Origin: Adineta steineri | Lineage: Eukaryota; Rotifera; Eurotatoria; Adinetida; Adinetidae | Assembly (NCBI GenBank): GCA_905250115.1 | Contig: CAJNOI010000303.1 | Span: forward strand, 19,663 to 83,662 | Direction of reading: 5' to 3' | DNA length: 64,000 nt | Shown: positions 27,195-38,996 of the stretch, piece by piece | Position numbering within the stretch: position 1 is the first letter of the stretch | How the letters are laid out: the number at the start of each line of letters is the position of its first letter | The notes under the pieces: generated by a model | Database searches by the model: none | What the model was told of the DNA's origin: nothing | The model's input: the letters and a program-made list of their open reading frames with translations, nothing else | Translations under genes and position numbers: made by a program

Positions 27195-29036
27195 ATGACA
27201 ATTATATCTATAAGCAAAAAAAAAGGGGAAAATTTTAATCGATCTTGACATATGCACACGTGAAATTTGAGTTCTCTCTAAATATAGGGTTATTTCAACG
27301 AAGATATATGTGTGGATGTACACGCCTGGCGCATATCATCTACCAACGTCAATTATACTCATCAATCATAATGCGAGCTCGTCATACATTCATACAATGG
27401 GTAAAAGAAGAATTAGCGTCTCGAATAGAGAGCGCGTCTTTTGCCTCTTCTCATTTAGGTTATCTTTTGTTTATCGGTTTTTTTCTTCTCTTTCTCAAAA
27501 AATAGAATACAGAAAGAGAGAGAGAGGAAGAGATGCATTGATATTGGTTATTCTATATGTTGATACTTGTCGATGATTGGAAGATATCTTTTATTATATG
27601 TCGATGAAGTAGCTAATTTCTTTTTTTCTTCTTCTTTTCTTCTCCTGCTGTGTATCATCTTCTCGCATTGTTGAGACAATCTTTTCCGGTTATGAGAAAA
27701 ACAAAATGTTCTTAACATATGTATGGAAATAAACAAAAAAGAAGAAGATGAGAATTTATACTCTGATAATATCATTTTTATTATTTTGAATAATTTTTAT
27801 TTTTAACAAAAATTAAAGGAAATCTATTACGTATATTCAAACTAATTTCGTATTCTATTGAATTTTATGTTAGATCATTTAGTTAATGAGTTTGATAGTT
27901 TGAAGAAGGTATTGTTGTATTTTCTAATGCTCATTTTATACTCGCACTTGAATTTATATAGAGAATTAATCGATCTTAGTTATATCTTTAATTGTCAATG
28001 TATATCATATAATAATAAATGAGAGACAATTGTACCCTCTTAAATATTATTATCGTATGTTTAGAGGTCGATTCTGTCTATTTTATATTGATTCTTGATA
28101 ATTAGAGATAGCCCTGTTTCGGACAGTTCCTAATAACTGTTGACAAAAGTTTTCTTCTATATTAATATTCTACTTCCTTGTACTTGTATTATATTAATAA
28201 GAAGTATTGACGAGAACAATTCAAAGTTCATTCTTACCATTACGTTTATCTATGACTTAAAATTTCAAAATCTGTTCATATTTTTAATAGAAATTATTTA
28301 TCAGTAGATTACAATAAACTCTTTATTGATCAATACCTTGCTGTTTCGAAGCGAAAGCATTTTTTTCAATGTTTTCCTTGCGGTTATATCTTTTCTACTA
28401 TGAATTAATATACATAGATTTTTTCTTATTTCTGTCTATTCTCATGAAATATAATTGAGTATATACTATATGTGTGATAATTGAGATGCAATTATTTAAA
28501 AATTAGTATATGTGTAGATATTTTGAAAGGTACTCTTTTTGTCATTCTATCGTATGCTATACATTAACTTTGTAAAGTGTATATATTATTTCGATGATGT
28601 TCATTCTGAAAAGAGATTGGACGATATGATTTAAACATTAATAAATTCAATGGACACATAATTTTATTTAGCAATGAATAAAAACACTAATTTTGTAATG
28701 TCAATAATAGTCAAATGCTGAGTTTTTTTGAACGATTGAGAGATAATACTAATTGATGCACAATATATCAACCTGACCAAATATTATAAACAGAATTGAA
28801 CATTGAATTTTTCTATTCGACAACATGCGACATCTTATTAGTGCATAAATCATGTTCCGATAGATTTAAAAAGAAAAGGATATTTCAAATCTAAACAGTT
28901 TATAAAATAAATCTATTTGAAATAAGTATGATTGTTACTTCATTTATTTGAACTATGAATGGTAACGTTGACAACAGAGTTGTCAATGATGTACAGAACA
29001 ATTTTGTATACATTTGATCTATAGTTATATATTTCG
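27195..29036. promoter_or_regulatory. Bidirectional intergenic region between MEIS and PPP1R36
   Basis: 1.8 kb of AT-rich DNA between divergent genes, presumably carrying both promoters and possible distal control sites for MEIS. Open frames at 27245-27775 have no recognisable content. I found no inverted repeats of note. Confidence 0.45.
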
Positions 29037-31054
29037 ATGGAGGTAAACAAAAAGATAAATGTCAAATTCCCAGTCTTTTAATTATTTATATGATTTAGAC
29101 TACAGGAAAATTTATTCCTCCACAATCTCCTTGGCGTTGGGATGAACAATCCAATGAATTAATTCAGGATATAGATTCAACTGCTGAAAAAGCTGATATT
29201 AATGCTGAAACTGTTTCGGAAAGAATTGATCTATGGAATTTACCATCAGAAAAACGTCCTTTAGCTTATAAAAAACATCCATTAGAAGTAGCAAAAGATA
29301 AAAAAGTTGTAGGAGTTGAAGATATTGTTCGTAAGTTATACATAACTATATATATGAATTCATCTAATTTTATTTCTAATCAAAAAAGATGTTGCATTAA
29401 ATATGGTTAGTGATACTTATTTTGTTCCAGACAGATTTGCTGATTTAGTTAAGTATGTTTATTATTTTACTTTGTATTTTTTATGTATATAATTAATTAT
29501 ATTCAATTTTTATGTTAATAGACGAGCAGAATTGGAAGATTTTTTTCTTTATTTAATCAATTATTTTTATTGGTATTTTGAATATCTCGATTCTCAAGTT
29601 ATGACAAATCCATTTTGTGTGTATGTATAATTTATAATTTTTTTCTAATAAATATTAAATTTTTTTAAAAATATAGAGAATTAAATCATGAAGAAAGAGA
29701 TCGTATATCTAATGCTGAAGGTCAATTAAATACGGCTCTATTATTTGTTGCACAAAAATACAGTAACATTGTTCTTGGTACTGGCCTTAAACAATATCAT
29801 CATTTCTATTGGATCGAAGGCGTTGATGAAGATGATCCATTATCAAAAAAACGAGAAATTATTCCATATACCGGTCGTGTATCACGAACATTAATTGATC
29901 GTGGTTATTCAGAAGTAAAACGTTTAACAAAAAAAAATATATTTGACTATTCATTTTCAATCTATTTAGTTATTAATGATTTTTGCTACATTTGTTGTAT
30001 GGATAACATTTGAAAGAAAAAATTTTGAAATCATTCGAGCAGAAATTGGAAGGTATGTTTATAAAAGAAAAATAAACTTCTTCTTCTACGAAATAGTTTT
30101 TTAGAATTATTCGAACAAATTCTTTTCCAAATCCAACTTATTCTAGTAAGAAGTATTTATCAGTTTTTATGTATTATTTTATTATATATTTTTATCTATA
30201 TAGCAACACAAGTTTGGACTCGAACAACACGGAAAGCAACGAATGATACAACTACGAATGGAAATAATGAAAATTCATCAAATAATATAAATGAAAGAAA
30301 AGGTACTGCAACAAGTAGTAAAAATATTCGATTACAAAAAACAATAGCAACAGCAAATGTTGAAGCGGATAGTAGTTCTAGTAAATTAATTTGAATTTTG
30401 TTCTTTTTTGAAAAATATATAAATTATTTTGAATAGATACAAATGGAGGAAAAGGACCAAAACGACAACCATTTCGACGATTATTAACGTTAGTTAAATT
30501 ATCGAATTAGTTTTTTAATTTGAAAAAAATAAGATGTTTTATTTCAGACAACGATCACCTGTTCTAGTAACTTTATTACCAACAGGACGTGATCAAAGTG
30601 CTTGGTTATTTTCCAGACGTAATAATAAAGATAATCAGTATGTTTTATTACATATTTTTATCGAATAAAATACTAATATTTATGAATAGATCTTCAAAGA
30701 ATACAAAAGTAGTACCTGAAAGTGAATTTAAAGTTCAATATGAGTAAGTTCATTATTAAATAATTTCTTAATTTATATAAAATGATTTTATTATTCATAG
30801 AATTGGTGTACTTGGCCAACCGATTGAAACATTAACGTTAATTGTAAGTGGAGATACACCAGATGCAAACGCATCTACATCTCAAATGCCACCACATGTT
30901 GATACAAAGTAATAAATAAAGACAAAATTTAATTCTAACCTTATTTATTCGGTTTATAGTCGAGGAAGTGTCGAGATTGATGGTGGTATGTAAATTTAAT
31001 TGCTATTTTATTTTTCTTCTAAATTGAATTTTTATTTTAGATTTCGAGAAGTAA
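29037..31054 (+). CDS. PPP1R36: Protein phosphatase 1 regulatory subunit 36-like
   Basis: Resembles animal PPP1R36, a protein phosphatase 1 partner associated with testis/ciliated cells. The first coding exon (29037-29042) carries two codons, ATG GAG, then an intron and exon 29099-29330 (GKFIPPQSPWRW). Further segments: LNMVSDTYFVPDRFADLV, KRAELEDFFLYLINYFYW, the family signature LLFVAQKYSNIVLGTGL, FATFVVWITFERKNFEII followed by RAEIGRIIRTNSFPNP, a Ser/Thr-rich insert, RSPVLVTLLPTGRD, and IGVLGQPIETL. The last exon starts at 31041 and ends FEK-stop. Introns are mostly 50-70 nt. The assignment rests on the AQKY..VLG core, the FxVWI..R segment and the SPVLxxLLP motif. It is confident at family level only. 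Confidence 0.75.
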
Positions 31055-32674
31055 TATTATGAACGATCATAAAATAACGAAAAAAATATATTTTTATCAT
31101 TTATATGTGAAATATAACTCTTCTTTTTTTTTTGGCAATAAAATTTTAAATATATATTTATTTTCTTTTTTAACAGACGGGAAAAAAAACTTCATAAAAA
31201 ATATTCATATTTAATGATGTTTTTGTTCGTATAGAAACTAAACCCTCACTACTATATATATTATTAAGAATGAAAGAAACCGACCACAGCATTGTTTATG
31301 TATGATTCATTTTTTCAGTGAAAGTATACCATATGGAATATATAACTATTAGATTTACGTATTTTGTATGTAAGAAAGAAATAATACGTGACAAAAGTCG
31401 ATGACTTATATCCTCCTGATGATTATATTGCCGTAGTTTTAATTGCAAAACTCAATAATTGATATGTATGGTCTATGTCAATGACAGATGATTATTGAAT
31501 CTATGTCTTAAACTATATGAATAGAATTGAGTTAATACAAAATAATTAGTTTTTATAAATGTAATTATAGTTTTTAATTAATATTGTAATCGAAGGAGTA
31601 TCGTATTATGATTGTAATTAGCTTTATTATTCCAATATGATATTGTATAGCTGAGATGTAGATAAATTTTTCATTTTTATTATTCTAGTTTTTGTTAGCA
31701 GAAAAAAAATACTGTTTTCGTCGTTGAATATTTGATAAGATATTTTATTCTTCTACATTATTCGCGTTAGAAGAATAAATAAATATATTCTAGAATATTC
31801 AAGTATATATTTACTTTCGATTCGTCATATATGCAACCAAAATAATACACTACATTGTACTCCAAAAAGCTTTTCTATGTTATATACTCAACAACCTAGT
31901 GATTACAGTATTTACTTTGCATATGCATGTCTTTTTTTATTGATAAAGAAAAGAAAAATGATACCATATATGCTAAAGAAACAACTACATGACAAGATGT
32001 TTGTCAATACTCTTAGACATCGTATACAGTTAATTATTGTATACTAAAAAAAGAATATATAGCAATAATTAAATTCGTTTTTATTCTTTTATGAATCAGA
32101 TTTAAAAAAACCACGTAAATTACACATGTGATCTCGTTTTTGGACTGATTTAACTTCGAAAGGAATTCTTTTTTTTGTTTCTTTATTTATATATTCTTCT
32201 TCCTTTTTACTCATATATGTATATATATAGTAATTTTAAATGACAAAGAAACCGATTGTGTAATCTAGTCAATAGGTTATTGACTTAAACAAGAAAAAAT
32301 TCTGAAATCATACTATACTTGTTGTACCTCGAAATACTTTGTCTTTTCTTTGACTAAAGGATAGAAGCACAAAGAGAAATGTTTTCCTTTTCTCTCGTCG
32401 AATATTAACACGTCGATGTTGCAGCAGTGATTCTTCGAGAACGATGCTGCGAAATACAATACGAGAGAAAGTGAGAGAGGGAGAAAAAGAGAGAAAAAAA
32501 AGAAAAATAGAAAACGAGAGAATAAAAGAAATGGCCATATAAATGTAGGATGATTTTACACCTTCTTTTACTATTTGCATCGTCGTTATACAGAGGTTTG
32601 TTAGAAAGAAATATGTATACACGTCTATATTCATCATTTATTTTAGTTTCGAATCTTTTCACTAAAAATTTAAA
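31055..32674. promoter_or_regulatory. Intergenic: PPP1R36 3' flank and calcium sensor promoter
   Basis: 1.6 kb of AT-rich DNA. A possible AATAAA signal lies near 31138. A/G-rich low-complexity sequence at about 32460-32530 creates open frames on the opposite strand that have no recognisable content. Confidence 0.45.
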
Positions 32675-33646
32675 ATGGGTAACAAACATTCAGGCAAAAC
32701 TGATCCGTAAGTTGAATATTTTTATCTTCTATAATTTTATTTTATTTAAATTTAATTAGAACGATTCTTACACCAAAAGCTATTCAAATGCTTAAAGCTA
32801 ATACAAACTTCACTGAAGAACAAATCCGTGAATGGCACGCTGGTTTCTTACGTGACTGTCCAAACGGAAAACTTTCAAAAGATCGATTTGTTACAGTCTA
32901 TGAACAATTTTATCCAGGTGGCAAAGCTAAAGATTTCTGCAAATATGCTTTCGCTACATTCGATCGTGATAACAATGGAACAAGTAAAATTAATTTCTTT
33001 CTTTCTTTTTTTATTTATCTATATTTTTATTTTGTTTTTTAGTTGATTTCACTGAATTTATGCTCGCTATTGCATTGACACAATCAGGTGATCTTGATGA
33101 ACGTCTTGCTTTAGCTTTCGATATGTACGATTACAACAACAGTGGAACAAGTAAATTAAAATTCTTAGATCTATAAACTTATTCATTTATTTTTTTTTCT
33201 TCTTATAGTCGATACAAATGAAATGGCTAAAGTTATTTCTGTAAGTTTTAAGTATAAGAATTTAATTCAATGACTGGAATATTTTTTGTTAATTAGGCTA
33301 TGTACGATCTTATTGGTGAAACTGATCGCAAAGGTAAATATTTTTAAAGAATTATAGAATAAAGAAAATAAATTTATCTTTGTAGGTGATCGTGATCCAA
33401 AACACCGTGCAGAAGAAATCATTCGCATCTGTGATGTTACTGGTAACAAAAAATTAACAAAAGAAGAAGTAAATTAATTGAATTATTATTATTGTTATTA
33501 TTATTAACTATTTTTATTTTTCTTAGTTCGTTGCCGGATGCAAAAATGATCCAGTAAGTTATTTTAATAAATAAAAAATATCGAAAAAATATATCTTCTC
33601 TTTTATTTTCTAGGTCATTCGTCGTTTACTTGTTCCAAATGCTTAA
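32675..33646 (+). CDS. Neuronal calcium sensor family protein (frequenin/visinin/hippocalcin-like)
   Basis: Eight exons (32675-32706, 32760-32983, 33043-33150, 33209-33240, 33297-33333, 33386-33468, 33527-33553, 33614-33646) join to 191 aa, the standard length of the NCS family. The N-terminus MGNKHSGK fits N-myristoylation at Gly2. EF-hand 1 is inactive, with the family's Cys-Pro (DCPNGKLSKDRF). EF-hand 2 (DRDNNGTIDFTE) and EF-hand 3 (DYNNSGTIDTNE) are canonical. EF-hand 4 (DVTGNKKLTKEE) has Lys where Gly is usual and may bind calcium weakly or not at all. These are membrane-switching calcium sensors of neurons and sensory cells. The exact subfamily is not resolved. Confidence 0.92.
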
Positions 33647-34672
33647 ATAAGCATGATCAAGACGATTAAACATTTAAAAAACTTTTTTCACTTCAATTTT
33701 AACATGCGCATGATTCCAAAGTGTTGTGATCATTCTATTTCTTTTTTTACAAAAACCTTTACTGTTTTATTATCTTAATTGTAGCTGATATGATCAAGCG
33801 CATGCATTTTTTTTTATTGTCTATATTTATTCTATCTGATAGATGTAAAAGAAAATGAAGTATCATCTGTAATTTTTAGATTTTATTTGTTAAATATAAG
33901 TGAACACAACACAATTTTATTTTTGTTTTATATAGCATTTAAAAAATTCACCGAAGGATATTTGTATAAACATCACTGAATTATACTTGTCGTTGAAGCA
34001 TGAAACGAATATGCCTTAGAGACATAAAAAGACCACTTAATCTTTTCTTCTTTTGAACCTATTCACATGCATTAAGTATCACTTAAAATTTACTATAAAT
34101 AAAGAAAATAATTAGAATCGTTTGACTGAATACTCTTTTATAATACGATGTTTGCGAGAAGAATAGTCTACATGAAAATGGATCGTTATATTGAATTCAG
34201 ACTAATCTATATATGTAAAAGTCTTCCACAATTGAAGGAAAAGGTCCTGTGCATTCGTCTATTCTTCAGGGAAATATAATACAGCCAATTAAGATTAATG
34301 AAGACGAGCTTATTTTTATCACATATGAAAACTGTAAAGTTATCTTATACTTTGTTGACATGTATTTTAAGATTACGTGCTTTTACTCATTCTAACTACA
34401 TATTTTTCTATCTATAATACTCTTCAGTATGTGTTAAATAAATTTCAAATATTTCTTTTGACGTTGGTTTTATGTTGTATTTAAGTATATCTATCAGCTA
34501 CCTACTCTTTATTGTATGCGCTAAATATTTTTTTATAAACATTTATATAAAAAGTTTTTATATCATAACGGATAGAATTTTTCCGGAGTAATTTTAAAAA
34601 CACATACGTATTTGCGTGATTTCTTGATGCATTAATAAAAATATTTATTAAGTAAATCTGTCAACCGACTGA

Positions 34673-34706
34673 TGACGCCCATTTAATGATGATGAATGGG
34701 TGTTAG
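34673..34706. repeat. Short hairpin (CCCATT/AATGGG)
   Basis: Arms of about 11 bp with 9 matches, allowing GT pairs, around an 11-nt loop. It shares the GGGTG core with the G-rich hairpins elsewhere, but the C-rich arm comes first. Confidence 0.45.
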
Positions 34707-34994
34707 AAAAAAGAAATAAAACACATTAAATAATAGTATTTCGGAATTAATAAATAATTCGATTCTATAGCAAAAAGGTCAGATAGCTAATAGCTCATAA
34801 TATTCTTTATGCCGGATATTATTGACAAGAGAATTCTAACGATGCCATCATATTCTTCGATTATATATTTATGATGTTATCGATTGCTTCTTCCTCATCA
34901 GACATCCAATGAAATAAATATTATAGTATTTTTCTCTTCTTTCCGGTGATCATATTTAAAAGATTAATAAATCTCAAATATGATGAGTTGATTA

Positions 34995-35289
34995 TCAATA
35001 ATCAACAGTCACCTATGACATGACAATCAAAGATATATTTTGATGACATAATTGTTTTTGAAATATACTGATGAAAGATAGCATCCAGTATTATTCATTA
35101 GTTCTATCTAGAGTAATATGACACATGCAAATTAGACTATATGATAGACATCCGTGTCCTGTGGCATTCTTCTTTCATAAATAACATATTTTGTTTATCA
35201 GAAATATAGCAAAAACCGAATATTCTCGATTTCTTGGTTAATGATAATATATTTTCTCAGCTATGAGGTTGTTCAATAATCAACAGTCA
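34995..35289. repeat. Pair of 17-bp direct repeats
   Basis: TCAATAATCAACAGTCA occurs at 34995-35011 and 35273-35289, with partly matching sequence (GAGTTGATTA versus GAGGTTGT) just upstream of each. Function unknown. Confidence 0.5.
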
Positions 35290-35958
35290 GAATGTTTATT
35301 AAATTTCGAATGAATTTTTTTAGACAAAACATAATTTGATTTATAATATCAATCGTAGATTGTTTGCTAATATTTTATGAAATAATATTTAATCTAATAT
35401 TAAAAATATTTGCAACTGTCACTCAAATAAAATCTACATAATCAATCTGTAATAAAACTAACAGAACTAATATATTTTCACTACAGTAACAACATCATTT
35501 AGGCCTACTTATTTACTGATTATATGTAAAATCTGTCGACATAATTTTCTTTAGTTTACCATATGTTGTTTTAATGCTATTATTAAAACAGTTACTTTCT
35601 ATTTAATCTAGTTCACTCATAAAATAGTAAATACAACTGCGTTATTATCTCTTCTATAATACATAGACATGAGCAATACTTATCCAATCACTTTTACTAA
35701 ATTTATACTTTATTTTCTATCCATGATGTACGTCATTGTATAGTATTGTTTCTTCTAACAGATACCAAATATGCGATTAGTATAAGGTGAAGAATTGGTC
35801 ACAGTGAATGACTACAAATAAATAAAAACTATTTTCATTTGATTGTGTTTCTTTGATTACTCATCAATCGAATACATTTAAAACCAGATGCTATATTTCA
35901 CATGTATATATATAATCGTTGAATATTTATTATAAATAACTATCAATAAATTATACTC

Positions 35959-36824
35959 ATGTCGATGATAATATTTTTCTTGTTTTGCTTTATACCCATA
36001 AGTAATTGTGATATTACTTGTCGAACAACATCATGGTGGGTTTTGCAACCATTTCCAAAATCTCTATTACAGCAATTTCTTGATGAATCAAAAGTAACTC
36101 TTACATTTAATACATCAAATCCACTAGCAAGATTTATGCAAGATGATGAACATCCTGTTTATTTTGAGTTTAATAAGCAAAATGATTGTGAATATACAGC
36201 ATTACCACCAATATTAGCTAATATCACTGAACAAACATTTGTTGAATTCAAGCTAGAAATACCTTATCTCATTCAAAATAATAAAAACATAATGCTTAAA
36301 CCACTTCTCTATCAAAATAGTTTACTGAATGTTTTTGCCACACATGTTGTGTATGGTCTTCCAGCTAATTTCGTATGTTAATTATAATTGTTTTGTATTG
36401 TATTATGTGTAAATAAATTTATTTAAATATTTAGGCAACTATGAATGCTGATTTTGACAAGAATACATATTCAATTTCATATGAAAAAGGATTAGTTGAC
36501 GTTTCGTTTGAACCATTAATACCAAATTTAGTACCATTTGGATCACCAGGAACAGCGAATTTTTCATCATTTGTTGATGCAAATGTATCACCTTGGCTTG
36601 CTTTTCCTTTCTTCAGCCTCTCTCATAACACAAAATGCGCTTCAAATATATATAATTTTACTGCACCAGCTCTTATTCGACCAGTTAAAATGGTATTGAA
36701 TATCACCGGTAATATACTAGAAGCAATTCCAAGTGGTACCTATACAAACGAAGGAAATCACCCATTAGGTGCATGGCAGATTGATGTACCATCAAAAATT
36801 ACTTCGACCTATGGCTGTGATTAA
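35959..36824 (+). CDS. Secreted protein of unknown function
   Basis: Two exons (35959-36372 and 36435-36824) join in frame to 267 aa. The first 17 residues form a clear signal peptide (MIIFFLFCFIPISNC). The mature part has about five cysteines, several NxS/T glycosylation sites (NTS, NIT, NFS, NVS, NFT) and no transmembrane segment. I do not recognise the family. The stretch KPLLYQNSLLNVFATHVVYG followed by LPANF faintly recalls the acetoacetate decarboxylase-like fold (a tyrosine-aspartate segment before GxP), but this is weak. It stands alone between two long non-coding stretches. Confidence 0.7.
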
Positions 36825-37054
36825 ATGCGCTTTGTTTTTTCTTATAAAATAAAATGAGTTAAAAGAATGAAAATATTTATATCTATGAGATGCTCAGTTT
36901 TACTGTTGCTATAATTGTCATATGTGTTGAATTCTGTCTTTCTCATCTTAACAACGATAAATTTTGTTAGTTTTCAATCAAAATAAAAACTTGTTTTTTA
37001 GAAACATTGTTTGCATGTCAAGAAGTGTATACTTTATGTTGAATAACTAATCAA

Positions 37055-37101
37055 GGGTGTGGATGTGGGTATGAATTGAACATAACACCCACGTCCGCAC
37101 C
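37055..37101. repeat. G-rich/C-rich hairpin, copy 1
   Basis: The 5' arm GGTGTGGATGTGGGTAT and the 3' arm ACACCCACGTCCGCACC pair over 17 positions with 14 exact matches, 2 G-T pairs and 1 mismatch, around a loop of about 12 nt. The G-rich arm contains the units TGTGGA and TGTGGG. Confidence 0.8.
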
Positions 37102-37143
37102 GTATATTGTACTATGGCTTTAGACACCTATCGAATCCGTCTG

Positions 37144-37197
37144 TAGAATCCTATGAAATCCGACATTTGGATCTAATGGAATTTCGATAGGATCCTA
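37144..37197. repeat. Imperfect palindrome
   Basis: TAGAATCCTATGAAATCC (37144-37161) pairs with GGAATTTCGATAGGATCCTA (37178-37197) with one mismatch and two single-base bulges. A second related half, CCTATCGAATCC at about 37127-37138, could pair with the same 3' arm, so two alternative stems exist. Confidence 0.65.
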
Positions 37198-37734
37198 CAT
37201 CGAATTAGAGGACTTGGGAACACGACCTAACACTTTCACCATTTTAGATTCTTCTAGATATATTTTCTATCGTGTTTTTATAGATATGATCGATATCAAA
37301 GTATGTAATCTCTTAGTCTTTGCTTACAAAGATAAATTTATACATTTTAGAATAAATTAATATTGGCTGCACACTGGTCATTAATCGATAATGGTTTGAT
37401 TGTGAAAGATGAAGAGAGGAAGTAACCAATTACATATTTTTTTATGAATCTTTTTTGTCTTTTTATGTAAAGGAGAATTTAGTTCGGCGACAATCAGTTA
37501 TTTCAAAACAATATGTCCATTTAAGCAGAATATTTTTATGAAGAAGAACAGTTTCATATTCTGTATATAGTCAAATCAGATAGTTTTTATCCATTTATAG
37601 TTTTCTTTCTGCATGTAGTTTAATAACTAGTCAAAACTCTATTGGTTTTCAATCAGATACATTGATTTCATCAATAAAGATGGGTAAGTTAAGAATTTGT
37701 TGGCATTTGCATTCATTTCTATTTATTCTATTTG

Positions 37735-37786
37735 AGGGGTAGGTGTGTATTTTCTAGTAATTGACACTCACACCCATACCCTTCCA
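37735..37786. repeat. G-rich/C-rich hairpin, copy 2
   Basis: Arms GGGGTAGGTGTGT and ACTCACACCCATACCC pair with a 2-nt bulge. It abuts the GIY-YIG retroelement remnant. Confidence 0.65.
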
Positions 37787-38249
37787 CAGAAGGACAAATT
37801 AGGAAAAGATATTCAGTCTAATATTGTTTACATGGTATATTGCTCTGATTGTAGTGACAGTTATATAGGAAAAACCATCCGACAGGCAGTAAGACGACAT
37901 TATGGACATGGGCACCAAGATCGCTTACAGCTCTTATCATTCAACAAAGAACTGTCTCAAAGTTAATATATTAACATCTACGTTGATCTGATCGTATTAG
38001 AAGTGGATCAGCGGTTACATACTTGCCTACATTGATGGTCTCAACAAAGAAATTAAAAATAATCGACAACAACAATTACTGAAATCAATTCTTTATAAAT
38101 ATGAAATAGAAACAATTCGCCAAATAGACTGGACTGATTGGAAGATCCTTGCAAAAGATTCAAACAGATATATATTATTAGTCCGTGAATCCTTACAAGT
38201 ATTCAACAAGAGATGCATTCTACTCGCACAACTTGTTCTATCCCACTGA
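37787..38249 (+). pseudogene. GIY-YIG endonuclease remnant of a Penelope-like retroelement
   Basis: The frame reads NIVYMVYCSDCSDSYIGKT and RQAVRRHYGH, a GIY-YIG nuclease core of the kind fused to the reverse transcriptase of Penelope-like elements. A stop follows at 37964-37966. After a frame change the sequence resumes at about 38030 with KNNRQQQLLKSILYKYEIE, IDWTDWKILAKDSNRY and LLVRESLQVFNKR, matching the C-terminal end of such proteins, and stops at 38247-38249. No reverse transcriptase domain is found upstream, so this is a 5'-truncated, frame-broken copy. It is not functional as it stands. Confidence 0.7.
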
Positions 38250-38996
38250 TTGTTTTTCCTAAAGAACCCTCCAGAAATCCAAGGTCAAAATCAAATTACA
38301 ATAGACCAAGAGCCGGTACAGATAGTTGAATATGCGCATATTAAACAGTTCTTGCTACTACCAGTGTTTTCCTTTCTATTCTATTGAATAATTAGAAAAC
38401 CAATAGTCTTTCGTATATCTGACACATATTCTTTTTCTCTCTATTGTTAATTTTGTCTTGAAAATGACATTTAATATATCGAAACGTCGACTTTATGTTT
38501 AATAAATAAAATAAATTTAGTTGCTGTTAACTGATCCTTTCATTACAAATAAGAATGAGAAAACATAGATAGTCTATATAGAGCATATTGACATATTCTA
38601 ATCGTTTGAGTTTTATCTTTTTATCATAAATGACCTTTGCATTTTAAGGAGCTACATATGTTATTAATTACTTATTTAAATGTTGAATTATCAGTCGTTT
38701 ATCTATTACAATATCAATTAATTTCATAATACAAATAAAAATATAAATTTCAAAATGAATAGTATGCTGTAAAAAGAAAGAAAGGTTGAATAGATAATTA
38801 TTAATTCTAATAGTACTGGCTATCCTGATAGACTTTATTAAAGATTTAAATGATCATAATAACTATATTTAATACACTTTCTTATGACAGAATTATATAA
38901 ACTGAAAATCATTTAGCGCCAGAAAATATGCAAATGAAAACAAATAGAATAGTTTGAAAAGAAAAAAAAGTCATATATTGTTATTTTGATTTTCAT
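38250..38996. other. Retroelement 3' flank and intergenic DNA
   Basis: Downstream of the endonuclease remnant, CGAAACGTC at 38480-38488 recalls the conserved end of hammerhead ribozymes reported in Penelope-like elements, but the CTGATGA core is not clearly present. The rest is AT-rich with nothing recognised. Confidence 0.4.

Larger units (their letters stand above)
33647..35958. other. Long intergenic region
   Basis: 2.3 kb without a supported gene. It includes the calcium sensor 3' UTR, a short hairpin at about 34673-34706 (arms GACGCCCATT and AATGGGTGTT around TAATGATGATG) and a 17-bp direct repeat, TCAATAATCAACAGTCA, at 34995-35011 and 35273-35289. The right end should hold the promoter of the secreted protein at 35959. 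Confidence 0.5.
36825..37735. other. Repeat-bearing intergenic region
   Basis: Contains two inverted-repeat structures (37055-37101 and 37144-37197) listed separately. No coding sequence recognised. It leads into the retroelement remnant at 37787. Confidence 0.5.

Noticed and set aside
27245-27775. Several open frames upstream of MEIS
   Set aside because: No domain, no consistent splice sites, and AG-rich repeats; more likely promoter or 5' UTR.
32308-32689. Hydrophobic open frames on the minus strand
   Set aside because: Produced by a purine-rich run on the plus strand; serine/phenylalanine-rich without family resemblance.
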